The position numbers and the translations under genes are program-made. From positions 124,001 to 188,000 of the forward strand of contig JAWLBY010000001.1 of NCBI GenBank assembly GCA_041687455.1: a DNA stretch of 64,000 nt, in the 5' to 3' direction. The stretch's first letter is position 1, and each line of letters opens with the position of its first letter. Under the pieces are notes generated by a model. The model saw only the letters and a list, made by a program, of their open reading frames with translations. It made no database searches and was not told the origin of the DNA. Source of the DNA: JAWLBY01 sp041687455. Lineage in GTDB: Bacteria > Pseudomonadota > Gammaproteobacteria > Xanthomonadales > Xanthomonadaceae. Shown one piece after another: positions 27,100 to 34,782 of this stretch.

Positions 27100-27888
27100 C
27101 GACTGCGCCCCGGCCGTCCGGAAACACCACTGCACGGCCGGGAGCTTCCACGCTGCAGCATGCCGCGCAGACCCCGGCCGCTGTCGCGCATCCGTCACGC
27201 GAGCGTTGTCGCCGTAGACGTCACCGCTCGAGCGAGCGGTGCGCCGGCCGCCACGGCACCCGACCGCTCCGGCAGCGCCCTCGCCCTGCGGCGCAGCGCC
27301 AGCGGCCCGAGTTTCCGATTGCCCGGCGGCGTCGCATTGGCGATGCGCAGTTGATTCCGCTCAACCGCGGCCGCCGCGAGCGGACTGACGGAGCTTCCAC
27401 TTTGACCGGCAAGGTCTACACTTGGATCGTGCAACGATCGATCCAGGCGGGGGGGATGGACGCGATCAGCAGCAGCCAATTATCGGTCGCTATCCGGCCG
27501 GCCCGTGCCCGATTCACCGGCCCGGTCCGGGGCCGGCACGGTTTCCGTTCAATGCGTGCGGAAGATTCGGACGTCGCCGTTCGACCGACTCCGTGCGTAC
27601 GCGGCGCGACGCATGGCGCGAACTCCAGCGAGTCTCGCGAGCCGGATGGCTGCAGCATTCGCGCAGCGCAGTGCCAGTGGCACGGCCCTGTCGCCCATCC
27701 GTCGTGGCGCCGGCCGGAGCCGCGCCCCGCGTTGCGCGAGCCGTCGAGTCGCCGGCCCCACGCGCAATTTCCCACCAATTCGGGCACGCCCGTGCAGCGC
27801 GCGTCGCTGCCGACCGCGCCACACGCGAACGTGCGAACAGATCCGGCAGCCCGCATGCCGGCCTCGGCCCACCAGCCCTAGGACATCG
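27100..27888 (+). other. 789-bp gap, possible leader of cheRDB
   Basis: No recognised gene. Around 27400 a TTGACC, a -10-like TACACT (27417-27422) and a run of seven G directly before an ATG (27449-27458) resemble the layout before the STAS gene. From that ATG a frame of 141 codons runs to 27881, ending 7 nt before cheR. Its Arg/Pro/Ser-rich product matches nothing known to me and its codon bias is weaker than in neighbours. It may be a leader, a short unknown protein or a chance frame. Confidence 0.3.
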
Positions 27889-28725
27889 ATGTCAGCCACG
27901 TCCACCCGCGAATTCGCCTTTTCGGACCGCGACTTCCGCCGCGTCTGCGCATTGATCTACGCGCGCGCCGGCATCGCTCTGGCCGACAGCAAGCGCGACA
28001 TGGTCTACAGCCGGCTGTCGCGCCGGCTGCGCACGCTCGGCCTCGCCACGTTCCAGCAGTACCTCGACCAGCTCGAGCGCGAGGGCGGCGACGAATGGGA
28101 GGCGTTCACCAATGCGCTGACCACCAACCTCACGTCGTTCTTCCGCGAACCGCACCACTTCGAGATCCTGCATCGCCATCTGCAGGAGCGTCGCCAGCAG
28201 GCGCCGCTGCGGATCTGGTGCGCCGCGGCCTCGACCGGCGAGGAACCGTGGACGCTCGCGATCACCTGCTGCGAGGCATTCGGCAGCATGAGTCCGCCGG
28301 TCGAGATCCTTGCGACCGACATCGACACCCAGGTGCTGGCGACCGGTGAACGCGGCGTCTATCCGCTGGAACGGATCAAGACGCTGTCGGAGGAGCGCAA
28401 GCGACGATTCTTCCAGCGCGGCTCCGGGCCGCACGAAGGCATGTGCCGGGTGCATCCGGCGCTGCGTCCGCTGGTCAGTTTCGCGCAACTGAACCTGCTG
28501 TCGACCGACTACGGCCTGCGCGGCCCGTACACGGCGATCTTCTGCCGCAACGTGATGATCTATTTCGACAAGCCGACCCAGCGCGCGGTGCTCGAGCGAC
28601 TGACGCCGCTGCTGGCGGATGACGGCCTGCTGTTCGCCGGCCACTCCGAAAGCTTCCTGCACGCCAACGACCTGTTGACCCCCTGCGGACGGACGGTCTA
28701 CTGCCGGGCCGAGGCGCAACGATGA
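27889..28725 (+). CDS. cheR: chemoreceptor methyltransferase CheR
   Basis: Transfers methyl groups from S-adenosylmethionine to transducer glutamates. The 278-residue protein has the helical N-terminal domain (FSDRDFRRVCALIYARAGI), the SAM-binding motif IWCAAASTGEEPWTLAI, ATDIDTQVL and the late motif IFCRNVMIYFDKP. The start ATG at 27889 gives MSATSTREFAF. A longer in-frame extension to 27505 has no protein-like character. It overlaps cheD by 4 nt, and cheR, cheD and cheB form one tight unit. Confidence 0.96.
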   Translation: MSATSTREFAFSDRDFRRVCALIYARAGIALADSKRDMVYSRLSRRLRTLGLATFQQYLDQLEREGGDEWEAFTNALTTNLTSFFREPHHFEILHRHLQERRQQAPLRIWCAAASTGEEPWTLAITCCEAFGSMSPPVEILATDIDTQVLATGERGVYPLERIKTLSEERKRRFFQRGSGPHEGMCRVHPALRPLVSFAQLNLLSTDYGLRGPYTAIFCRNVMIYFDKPTQRAVLERLTPLLADDGLLFAGHSESFLHANDLLTPCGRTVYCRAEAQR

Positions 28726-29348
28726 AACTCCGCGAAGCCCGTGCGCTCGATCCGCAGGCCTCGGCCCGCTCCCGCGCATCGCCGCTGCTGTACCGCGATA
28801 CCGTCCTGAATGCCGATGTCGTCAAGGTGCTGCCGGCCGAGTATTTCGCCACCGGCCGTGACCTGGCCTTGATGACCGTGCTCGGCTCCTGCGTCGCTGC
28901 CTGCCTGCGCGATCCGATCGCCCGGATCGGCGGCATGAATCATTTCATGCTGCCCGACGGCGACCCGACCGACGGTTCGCCGGCGCGCTACGGCAGCCAT
29001 GCGATGGAACTGCTGATCAACGAACTGCTCAAACAGGGCGCACGCCGGGATCGGATCGAAGCCAAGGTATTCGGCGGCGGCAACGTGCTGAAGAGCTTCA
29101 CGTCGCAGCCGGTCGGCACCCGCAACGCGCAGTTCGTGTCGGAATACCTGACCAACGAGCGGATCAACGTGATCGCCAAGGATCTCGGCGGCATCCACCC
29201 GCGCAAGGTCTGCTTCTTTCCGCTGACCGGCCGGGCGCTGGTCAAGCGACTGCCGCATGCTCACGAAGACGCCGTCGCTGCCGAGGAGAAGGCATACAAG
29301 GAGCGGTTGCAGCAGACCCCGGTTGCCGGTTCGGTGGAGCTGTTCTGA
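28722..29348 (+). CDS. cheD: chemoreceptor glutamine deamidase CheD
   Basis: Deamidates transducer glutamines. The active Cys lies in LGSCVAACLRD and the His in GGMNHFMLPDG, with FGGGNVL further on. Length is 208 residues, with a short N-terminal extension. Its C-terminus, GSVELF, is almost identical to the end of the transducer-like protein at 30434 (GSIELF), possibly a shared docking tail. The gene overlaps cheR by 4 nt and cheB by 1 nt. Confidence 0.94.
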   Translation: MKLREARALDPQASARSRASPLLYRDTVLNADVVKVLPAEYFATGRDLALMTVLGSCVAACLRDPIARIGGMNHFMLPDGDPTDGSPARYGSHAMELLINELLKQGARRDRIEAKVFGGGNVLKSFTSQPVGTRNAQFVSEYLTNERINVIAKDLGGIHPRKVCFFPLTGRALVKRLPHAHEDAVAAEEKAYKERLQQTPVAGSVELF

Positions 29349-30382
29349 TGGCCATACGCGTGCTGATCGTCGACGACTCGGCGCTGGTCCGCCAACTGCT
29401 GACCGAGATTCTCGATGCCGATCCCGACATCGAAGTGGTCGGCGCCGCCGCCGATCCGTATATCGCCCGCGACAAGATCAAGCAGTTGAACCCCGACGTG
29501 CTGACGCTCGACGTCGAAATGCCGCGGATGGACGGCCTGTCGTTCCTCGAGAACCTGATGCGGCTACGCCCGATGCCGGTCGTGATGGTGTCGTCGCTGA
29601 CCGAAAAAGGTGCCGATGTGACGATGGCCGCGCTCGAACTCGGGGCGATCGACTTCGTCACCAAGCCCCGGCTCGATGTCGAGCGCGGCCTGCGCGAGTA
29701 CGGCGGCGAGCTGATCGACAAGGTCAAGGCAGCGGCCAGGGCCCGCGTCGCCTGCGCCAGACGTCACGAACTTCCGGCCAGGACCGGCCCGATCGTCGGC
29801 ACCTACCGCACCACCGACCGGCTGATCGCGATCGGAGCGTCGACCGGCGGTACCGAGGCGATTCGCGCGGTGCTGCAGCAGTTTCCGCCGAACGCACCGG
29901 CGGTCGTGATCGCCCAGCACATCCCGGGCGGCTTCTCGCGCGCATTCGCCCAACGGCTCGACCGGGAATCGGCACTGACCGTCTACGAGGCATCCGATGG
30001 CCAGCCGATCACGCCGGGCCATGCCTACGTGGCACCGGGCGGTTTCCATCTGCGGGTCGAACGCAGCGGTGCGCGCTGGTTCTGCCGGGTCGGCCAGGAC
30101 GAACCGGTCAATCGGCATCGACCGAGTGTCGACGTGTTGTTCGACTCCGTCGCCTCGGCGGCCGGAAAGAATGCGGTCGCGGCTATCCTGACCGGCATGG
30201 GCGACGATGGCGCGCGCGGCATGCTGGCGCTGCGCGAAGCAGGCGCGTATACCTTGGCGCAGGACGAATCGAGTTCAGTCGTCTGGGGGATGCCGGGCAG
30301 CGCGGTCAGGCTCGGCGCGGCGACCGACGTGCTGCCGCTGGAACAGGTTGCCGGCCGGCTGCTGGAACGCTCGCTCGGCTAA
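29348..30382 (+). CDS. cheB: chemoreceptor methylesterase CheB
   Basis: Receiver domain fused to a methylesterase/deamidase that resets transducers. Receiver motifs: LIVDDSA, phospho-acceptor Asp in LTLDVEMPRMDG, and VSSLTEKG. The esterase triad is visible as Ser in GASTGGTEA, His in AQHIPGGFS and Asp in GMGDDGARG. At 344 residues it is the usual length. The TAA stop forms part of the FliA promoter of the next gene. It is the only cheB in the window. Confidence 0.96.
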   Translation: MAIRVLIVDDSALVRQLLTEILDADPDIEVVGAAADPYIARDKIKQLNPDVLTLDVEMPRMDGLSFLENLMRLRPMPVVMVSSLTEKGADVTMAALELGAIDFVTKPRLDVERGLREYGGELIDKVKAAARARVACARRHELPARTGPIVGTYRTTDRLIAIGASTGGTEAIRAVLQQFPPNAPAVVIAQHIPGGFSRAFAQRLDRESALTVYEASDGQPITPGHAYVAPGGFHLRVERSGARWFCRVGQDEPVNRHRPSVDVLFDSVASAAGKNAVAAILTGMGDDGARGMLALREAGAYTLAQDESSSVVWGMPGSAVRLGAATDVLPLEQVAGRLLERSLG

Positions 30383-30406
30383 AGAGTCTCGTCGCGTCGC
30401 CGATAA
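30380..30406 (+). promoter_or_regulatory. FliA (sigma-28) promoter
   Basis: TAAAGAGT (30380-30387), an 11-nt spacer and GCCGATAA (30399-30406) match the sigma-28 consensus TAAAGTTT-N11-GCCGATAA at 14 of 16 positions with perfect spacing. The -35 box uses the TAA stop codon of cheB. Transcription would begin about 30413, with GGGGAAC in the 5' leader and ATG at 30434. This places the transducer-like gene under fliA, which is encoded at 6628. Confidence 0.85.
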
Positions 30407-30433
30407 CTCGATTGGGGAACACTGGAACCGGCC

Positions 30434-31621
30434 ATGTACAACCAAATCCTGAAGGGACTCACGGGTGGCTTCGTGCTGACGATCGCGTTCGTGGTCGTCA
30501 CCGTCGCCGGCGGTGGTCCGCTGCTGTTCTGGGGCTCGCTGGCCGCGATGGTCGCGGCCTGGGTCGGCGGCACGCTGTGGGTGGTGCTGAAATCCCGCAG
30601 CCGTACGCCGGACGAGGCGCGACTGCTGCGCGAACAGGACGAGATGCTGGCCGAACTGCGCAGGTTCGTCAGCCGCGAACTCGACGGCGGCAAGTCGGAG
30701 ATCGAGCGGACCAAGTCACTGATCGGCGAAGCGGTCGCGACGCTGTCATCGTCGTTCGACGCGATGGCGAAGCAGTCCCGCGAACAGGGCCAGGCAGTGT
30801 CGCGGATCGTCGATCGCACCGGCGACCGCGAGGGCGAGATCAGCATCCAGCGCTTTGCCTTCGATGCCAGCCGGCAGATGGAGCAACTGGTCACCGCGCT
30901 GGAGGAAGTCAGCGGCCAGAGTTCCGCGACAGTCGAGCACATCGACACGATGGTCGAGCATCTCGACGGCATCTTTGCGTTGCTGGAGGACGTCAAGTCG
31001 ATCGCCGACCAGACCAACCTGCTGGCGCTGAACGCCGCAATCGAAGCCGCACGCGCCGGTGAGGCGGGACGCGGCTTCGCGGTGGTTGCCGACGAAGTGC
31101 GCAACCTGTCCGAGCGTTCGACCGCATTCAACGAACAGATCCGCAAGCTGGCGCACTCGTCGCGCGACGTCGTCACCAAGGTGCGCGATTCGGTGCAGCG
31201 GATGGCCTCGCGCGATCTCAGCCGCTCACAGGAAGCCAAGCATGAATCGGCCCGGCTGATGCAGCAGGTGTCGTCGATGAACTCGGCACTGTCGCAGGGC
31301 ATCCAGGAAATCAGCCAGTGCGGCCGCGCGATCGACAGCTCGGTCGCCGGCGCGGTGCGCTCGCTGCAGTTCGAGGACATCGCCTCGCAGGCGCTCGGCT
31401 CGGCGCTGTTGCACATGACCCGCCTGCAGGCAATCAACAAGGAAGCCACCGCGCTGCAGGAACTGCTGCATCGTTCGGGCGGCCCGCATGACGCCGAGCT
31501 GATCGCCGCGCTGCACGCGATCGCCAAGCGTGTCCGCGACTACCACAACGAGTGGGAAAAGCCGCCGCACAAGCCAGTGTCGCAGGTCGACATGGGCACC
31601 GGCAGCATCGAGTTGTTCTGA
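30434..31621 (+). CDS. small transducer-like chemotaxis protein
   Basis: A 395-residue protein with two close N-terminal hydrophobic segments (about 8-50, probably a hairpin in the membrane), no periplasmic sensor domain, and a short MCP signalling domain with DQTNLLALNAAIEAARAGEA. The remainder is helical and ends GSIELF. Such small proteins occur in motile bacteria as regulators of arrays or phosphatase recruiters; its actual role is unknown. It has its own FliA promoter and is followed by a terminator, so it is expressed with late flagellar genes. Confidence 0.8.
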   Translation: MYNQILKGLTGGFVLTIAFVVVTVAGGGPLLFWGSLAAMVAAWVGGTLWVVLKSRSRTPDEARLLREQDEMLAELRRFVSRELDGGKSEIERTKSLIGEAVATLSSSFDAMAKQSREQGQAVSRIVDRTGDREGEISIQRFAFDASRQMEQLVTALEEVSGQSSATVEHIDTMVEHLDGIFALLEDVKSIADQTNLLALNAAIEAARAGEAGRGFAVVADEVRNLSERSTAFNEQIRKLAHSSRDVVTKVRDSVQRMASRDLSRSQEAKHESARLMQQVSSMNSALSQGIQEISQCGRAIDSSVAGAVRSLQFEDIASQALGSALLHMTRLQAINKEATALQELLHRSGGPHDAELIAALHAIAKRVRDYHNEWEKPPHKPVSQVDMGTGSIELF

Positions 31622-31629
31622 GGACAGCC

Positions 31630-31796
31630 GGGAATGGGGAATCGGGAATAGGGACCAGGGCATCGTAGAAGCAGCCCGCTCAATATTCCCGCGAATGAAA
31701 AAGCCCGACCATGGTCGGGCTTTTTCGTTGTTGGGGATCTGCGGGGGGAACGGCTTCCCGACGCTCCGCGTCTCCGATTCCCGATTCCCGATTCCC
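31630..31796. repeat. GGGAATC/GATTCCC inverted-repeat element, copy 5
   Basis: Left arm of three GGGAAT(G/C/A) heptamers at 31630-31650 and right arm of three GATTCCC units at 31776-31796. The interior holds a strong terminator hairpin. This copy lies between convergent genes, 8 nt after one stop and 5 nt from the other, unlike copies 1-4 which precede start codons. No further copy was seen to the right of it. Confidence 0.8.
31698..31725. terminator. bidirectional Rho-independent terminator
   Basis: Perfect hairpin GCCCGACC-AT-GGTCGGGC (31703-31720) with five A before it and five T after it, so it can stop transcription from either side. It lies between the convergent transducer-like gene (ends 31621) and slyD (ends 31802 on the - strand). 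Confidence 0.93.
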
Positions 31797-31801
31797 GACC
31801 G

Positions 31802-32284
31802 TCAGTGCTGATGCCCGCCCTCGCCATGCACGTGCTTGTGCGCGATTTCTTCCTCGGTCGCAGCGCGCACGTCGAGCACTTCGACGTCGAAGCTCAGCGT
31901 CTTGCCGGCCATCGGGTGGTTCAGGTCGATGTCGACCACGCTCATGCCGACCTTGCGGACCGTGACCATGCGTGGGCCGTGCGCGGTCTGCACCAGCGTC
32001 TGCATGCCCGGTTTCAGCCGGACGCCGTCGCGGAAATGCTTCTTCGGCACCCGCTGCACGGCACCGTCGCGGTATTCGCCGTAGGCCTGTTCGGGCGCGA
32101 CGGTGACCTCGAAGCGGTCGCCGGCCGCCTTGCCGAGCAGCGCCTCTTCGAGCCCGGCGATGATGTTGCCGTGGCCAACCAGGATCGCCAGCGGCTCGCG
32201 GTCGAACGACGACTCGATCGGCGGCTGGCCCGGCTCGGCAACCGAATAGTGGAAACGAACCACGGTGTCCCTGGCGATCTGCAT
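31802..32284 (-). CDS. slyD: SlyD-type FKBP peptidyl-prolyl isomerase
   Basis: Cytosolic prolyl isomerase and chaperone of the SlyD kind. The 160-residue protein has the FKBP half-sites GHGNIIAGLEEALLGKAAGD and LNHPMAGKTLSFDVEVL around an insert-in-flap domain (EQAYGEYRDGAVQRVPKKHF). The C-terminal HKHVHGEGGHQH is His-rich and would bind nickel or other metals, as in SlyD. The start codon is read as the ATG at 32284. A longer in-frame extension to 32569 runs through the intergenic space and overlaps the LysR gene, so it is rejected. Confidence 0.93.
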   Translation of the reverse strand: MQIARDTVVRFHYSVAEPGQPPIESSFDREPLAILVGHGNIIAGLEEALLGKAAGDRFEVTVAPEQAYGEYRDGAVQRVPKKHFRDGVRLKPGMQTLVQTAHGPRMVTVRKVGMSVVDIDLNHPMAGKTLSFDVEVLDVRAATEEEIAHKHVHGEGGHQH

Positions 32285-32358
32285 GCCCGCTCTCCGAAGG
32301 AAATGGGCGGCGATGCTACGGGGTTTGCCGCAGCGATGCCATCGTCGACAGCGTGCGG

Positions 32359-33270
32359 TCAGCGTCCGACTGCAGGCAATCCGTCCGGCGCGCAGCGAGC
32401 GACCGCCCGGCGCAGCAGCGCTCCGAACTCGTGTGCCGCCGGCGCGGTCTGGTCCGCCTTCGCGAGCACCAGATGCAGCGGATGGCGGCGACGGCCGCCG
32501 GCCGTCAGCGCGATCGCCCGCAACCGGCCGGCCTCGAGGTCGGCGGCCACCATGTGGACCGGCAGCCAAGCGAAGCCCATGCCATTGCGGACCAGTTCGA
32601 CCGCGGTCTGCAACTGGCTCACCGTCCAGCGCTGATCCGAACCGAGCCAGCCGACGTCGCGCCGGATCCGCGTGCCGGAGTCGCGCGTGACGATCTGCCG
32701 CTCGCGGCGCAGCGCGTCCTGGCTGACCCGCGGCTGGACGGCCAGCGGGTGGCCGGCCGCGGCGACCGCGACGAACTCGACCTCGATCAGCACCTCGCCG
32801 AGGAAACCCGGCGGCACGAACGCCGCGATCGCCAGATCGGCCCGGCCTTCGATCAGTGCGTCGTCGGCACCGGATAGCACGACCTCGGCCAGTTGCAGCC
32901 GGGTGCCTCGGCAGTGGCTACCGAACGCGCGCAGCGCGTCGACCAGGCATGCGGTCGGGAACGCTGCATCGACCACCAGCCGCACCTCCGGCTCCCAGCC
33001 TTCGGCGAGGAAGCGCGCCCTGCCCTCCAGTTCGGCGGCGTCGGCGACCAGCCGGCGGGCGTCCTTCAGCAGCGACTCGCCCGCTGCGGTCAAGCGGGCC
33101 CGGCGGCCCTCGATCCGGAACGCCTCGACCCCGAGCTGGCGCTGCAGCTTGGCCACCGCCGCGCTGACCGCCGACTGGCTGCGGTGCAGCGCCTCGGCCG
33201 CCTGGGCGAAACCGCCGTGGTCGACAACGGCGACGAGCATCCGCCACTGGTCGAGCGAGACATGCGGCAT
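32359..33270 (-). CDS. LysR-family transcriptional regulator
   Basis: A 303-residue LysR regulator. The N-terminal helix-turn-helix is LVAVVDHGGFAQAAEALHRS followed by QSAVSAAVAKLQRQLGVEAF; the C-terminal ligand-binding domain begins about residue 90. It is divergent from doxX and the pirin gene with 99 nt between starts, the typical layout for a LysR protein controlling the opposite operon. A 16-bp dyad lies in that gap. The inducer is unknown. Confidence 0.92.
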   Translation of the reverse strand: MPHVSLDQWRMLVAVVDHGGFAQAAEALHRSQSAVSAAVAKLQRQLGVEAFRIEGRRARLTAAGESLLKDARRLVADAAELEGRARFLAEGWEPEVRLVVDAAFPTACLVDALRAFGSHCRGTRLQLAEVVLSGADDALIEGRADLAIAAFVPPGFLGEVLIEVEFVAVAAAGHPLAVQPRVSQDALRRERQIVTRDSGTRIRRDVGWLGSDQRWTVSQLQTAVELVRNGMGFAWLPVHMVAADLEAGRLRAIALTAGGRRRHPLHLVLAKADQTAPAAHEFGALLRRAVARCAPDGLPAVGR

Positions 33271-33294
33271 TGATCGATTCCATCGATGCTTTCA

Positions 33295-33310
33295 AGCGGA
33301 ATTATCCGCT
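33295..33310. promoter_or_regulatory. 16-bp dyad, candidate LysR operator
   Basis: AGCGGA-ATTA-TCCGCT is a perfect inverted repeat with a 4-bp centre, located between the divergent LysR gene (start 33270) and doxX (start 33370). It does not contain a strict T-N11-A core, so the assignment rests on symmetry and position. Confidence 0.4.
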
Positions 33311-33369
33311 ATTTGTCCTTACGCATCGATACGACAATGGCCGCACCCCAACCCAACCGGAGTCGCGCC

Positions 33370-33759
33370 ATGTCGTCGTCCGCCCTGCTCGCCCTGGCCC
33401 GGGCGCTGCTGTCGGCCATTTTCATCCTCAGCGGCTTCGCCAAGCTCGGCGCCGGCTACGCGCCGACCCAGGCCTGGATGGACGCGATGGGCGTCTCCGG
33501 CGCACTGCTGCCACTGGTCATCGTCGCCGAGATCGGTGGCGGGCTGGCGCTGCTGGGCGGCTGGCTGACCCGCTGGTCGGCACTCGCACTCGCGTCGTTC
33601 ACACTGGCTGCCGCCGGGCTGTTCCACGCCGCGCTCGGCGACCAGAACCAGATGATCCATTTCATGAAGAATCTGGCGATCGCCGGCGGCCTGCTGGCGC
33701 TGGCCGTGCACGGTGGCGGCGGCTGGTCGCTCGACCGGCTCCGCCAGCGGACGCACTGA
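33370..33759 (+). CDS. DoxX-family membrane protein
   Basis: Small integral membrane protein of 129 residues with four predicted membrane segments, starting MSSSALLALARALLSAIFIL. The sequence SGFAKLGAGYAPTQAWMDAMG is typical of DoxX proteins, some of which associate with thiol or redox enzymes. GGAG at 33359-33362 lies 7 nt before the ATG at 33370, so upstream ATGs at 33286 and 33337 are less likely. The pirin gene follows 13 nt later, and the two form a common LysR-DoxX-pirin arrangement. Confidence 0.9.
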   Translation: MSSSALLALARALLSAIFILSGFAKLGAGYAPTQAWMDAMGVSGALLPLVIVAEIGGGLALLGGWLTRWSALALASFTLAAAGLFHAALGDQNQMIHFMKNLAIAGGLLALAVHGGGGWSLDRLRQRTH

Positions 33760-33772
33760 CAAGGAGATCGAC

Positions 33773-34639
33773 ATGAAAGCGCAAGCCATCCACGACAGCG
33801 GCCCGATCCGCGAAGTCACGCACCGGCTCGATGGCCGCGCCGCCGAGGACGGCGGCGGCGTCCGCCTGACCCGGATGTTCGATCCGCGCACGGCCACGCT
33901 GACCGATCCGTTCCTGCTGTTCGACGAGTTCCGCTCGGATCAGGCCGCCGACTACATCGCCGGTTTCCCGCCGCATCCGCATCGCGGCTTCGAAACCGTG
34001 ACCTACATGATGGCCGGCCGGATGCGGCACGGCGACAACCACGGCAATCGCGGCGACCTCGGTCCCGGCTCGATCCAGTGGATGACCGCCGCCCGCGGTC
34101 TGGTCCACGAGGAGATGCCGCAGCAGGAGGCCGGGCTGATGTGGGGCTATCAGTTGTGGGTCAACCTGCCGGCCGCGAACAAGATGGACGATCCGGCCTA
34201 CCAGGACATCCCGGCCGAACGGATCCCGACCGTCCGCGAGGCTGACGGCATCGAGGTCCGCGTGCTGGCGGGGCGCTACGGCGACACCGCCGGGCCGGTC
34301 GGCGCCCGTCCGACGGCGCCGATCTACCTCGATATCCGCCTGCCGGCCGGCGCCGGCTGGCGATTCACGCCGCCGGCCGGTCACACGGTGCTGATCCACG
34401 GCGTGGCCGGCCGCACGCTGGTCGGCCGCCAGGCGCAGGCGCTGGCTGCACGCCAGCTCGCGCTGCTCGCCAGCGACGGCGACGTGTTGCTGCGCGCGGC
34501 ACCGGATCAGGAAGGTCGCGCGTTACTGATCGCGGGTCGGCCGCTGCGTGAACCGGTCGCCCACTACGGGCCGTTCGTGATGAATCGGCCGGACGAGATC
34601 CAGCAGGCGATCGACGATTACCGCGCCGGGCGATTCTGA
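33773..34639 (+). CDS. pirin-family protein
   Basis: Bicupin of the pirin family, 288 residues. The metal-binding cluster HPHRGFETVTYMMAGRM gives two His, a later His (MRHGDNHGN) and a Glu of the conserved set. Some pirins act as quercetin dioxygenases or transcription cofactors; which applies here cannot be told. AGGAGA before the ATG at 33773 supports this start. It is cotranscribed with doxX and probably under the divergent LysR protein. Confidence 0.93.
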   Translation: MKAQAIHDSGPIREVTHRLDGRAAEDGGGVRLTRMFDPRTATLTDPFLLFDEFRSDQAADYIAGFPPHPHRGFETVTYMMAGRMRHGDNHGNRGDLGPGSIQWMTAARGLVHEEMPQQEAGLMWGYQLWVNLPAANKMDDPAYQDIPAERIPTVREADGIEVRVLAGRYGDTAGPVGARPTAPIYLDIRLPAGAGWRFTPPAGHTVLIHGVAGRTLVGRQAQALAARQLALLASDGDVLLRAAPDQEGRALLIAGRPLREPVAHYGPFVMNRPDEIQQAIDDYRAGRF

Positions 34640-34745
34640 CCGCGACAGCGGTGCCGGGGCGCGGTTGATCAAGTGCGGCCGCGCCCCGGTCGGGCCAACG
34701 ACGCCACGCGCCGGCGGCGGCAGTGCACGGCCCCCTCGATCCGCC

Positions 34746-34776
34746 TATGCTGTGCTCGACGGTTTCCGGGGGGAAC
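34746..34776 (+). promoter_or_regulatory. promoter-like hexamer plus G6AAC leader
   Basis: TATGCT (34746-34751), preceded by CC, is followed 16 nt later by GGGGGGAAC (34768-34776) and 6 nt after that by the ATG of the diguanylate cyclase. The arrangement copies that before the STAS gene (14775-14808). GGGGAAC also occurs before the Aer-like transducer (17726-17732) and the small transducer-like gene (30414-30420). The function of the G-run is unknown. Confidence 0.4.
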
Positions 34777-34782
34777 GCGCCG

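Noticed and set aside
27505..27888. 128-residue N-terminal extension of CheR
   Set aside because: Arg/Pro/Ala-rich without domain character; CheR starts normally at 27889.
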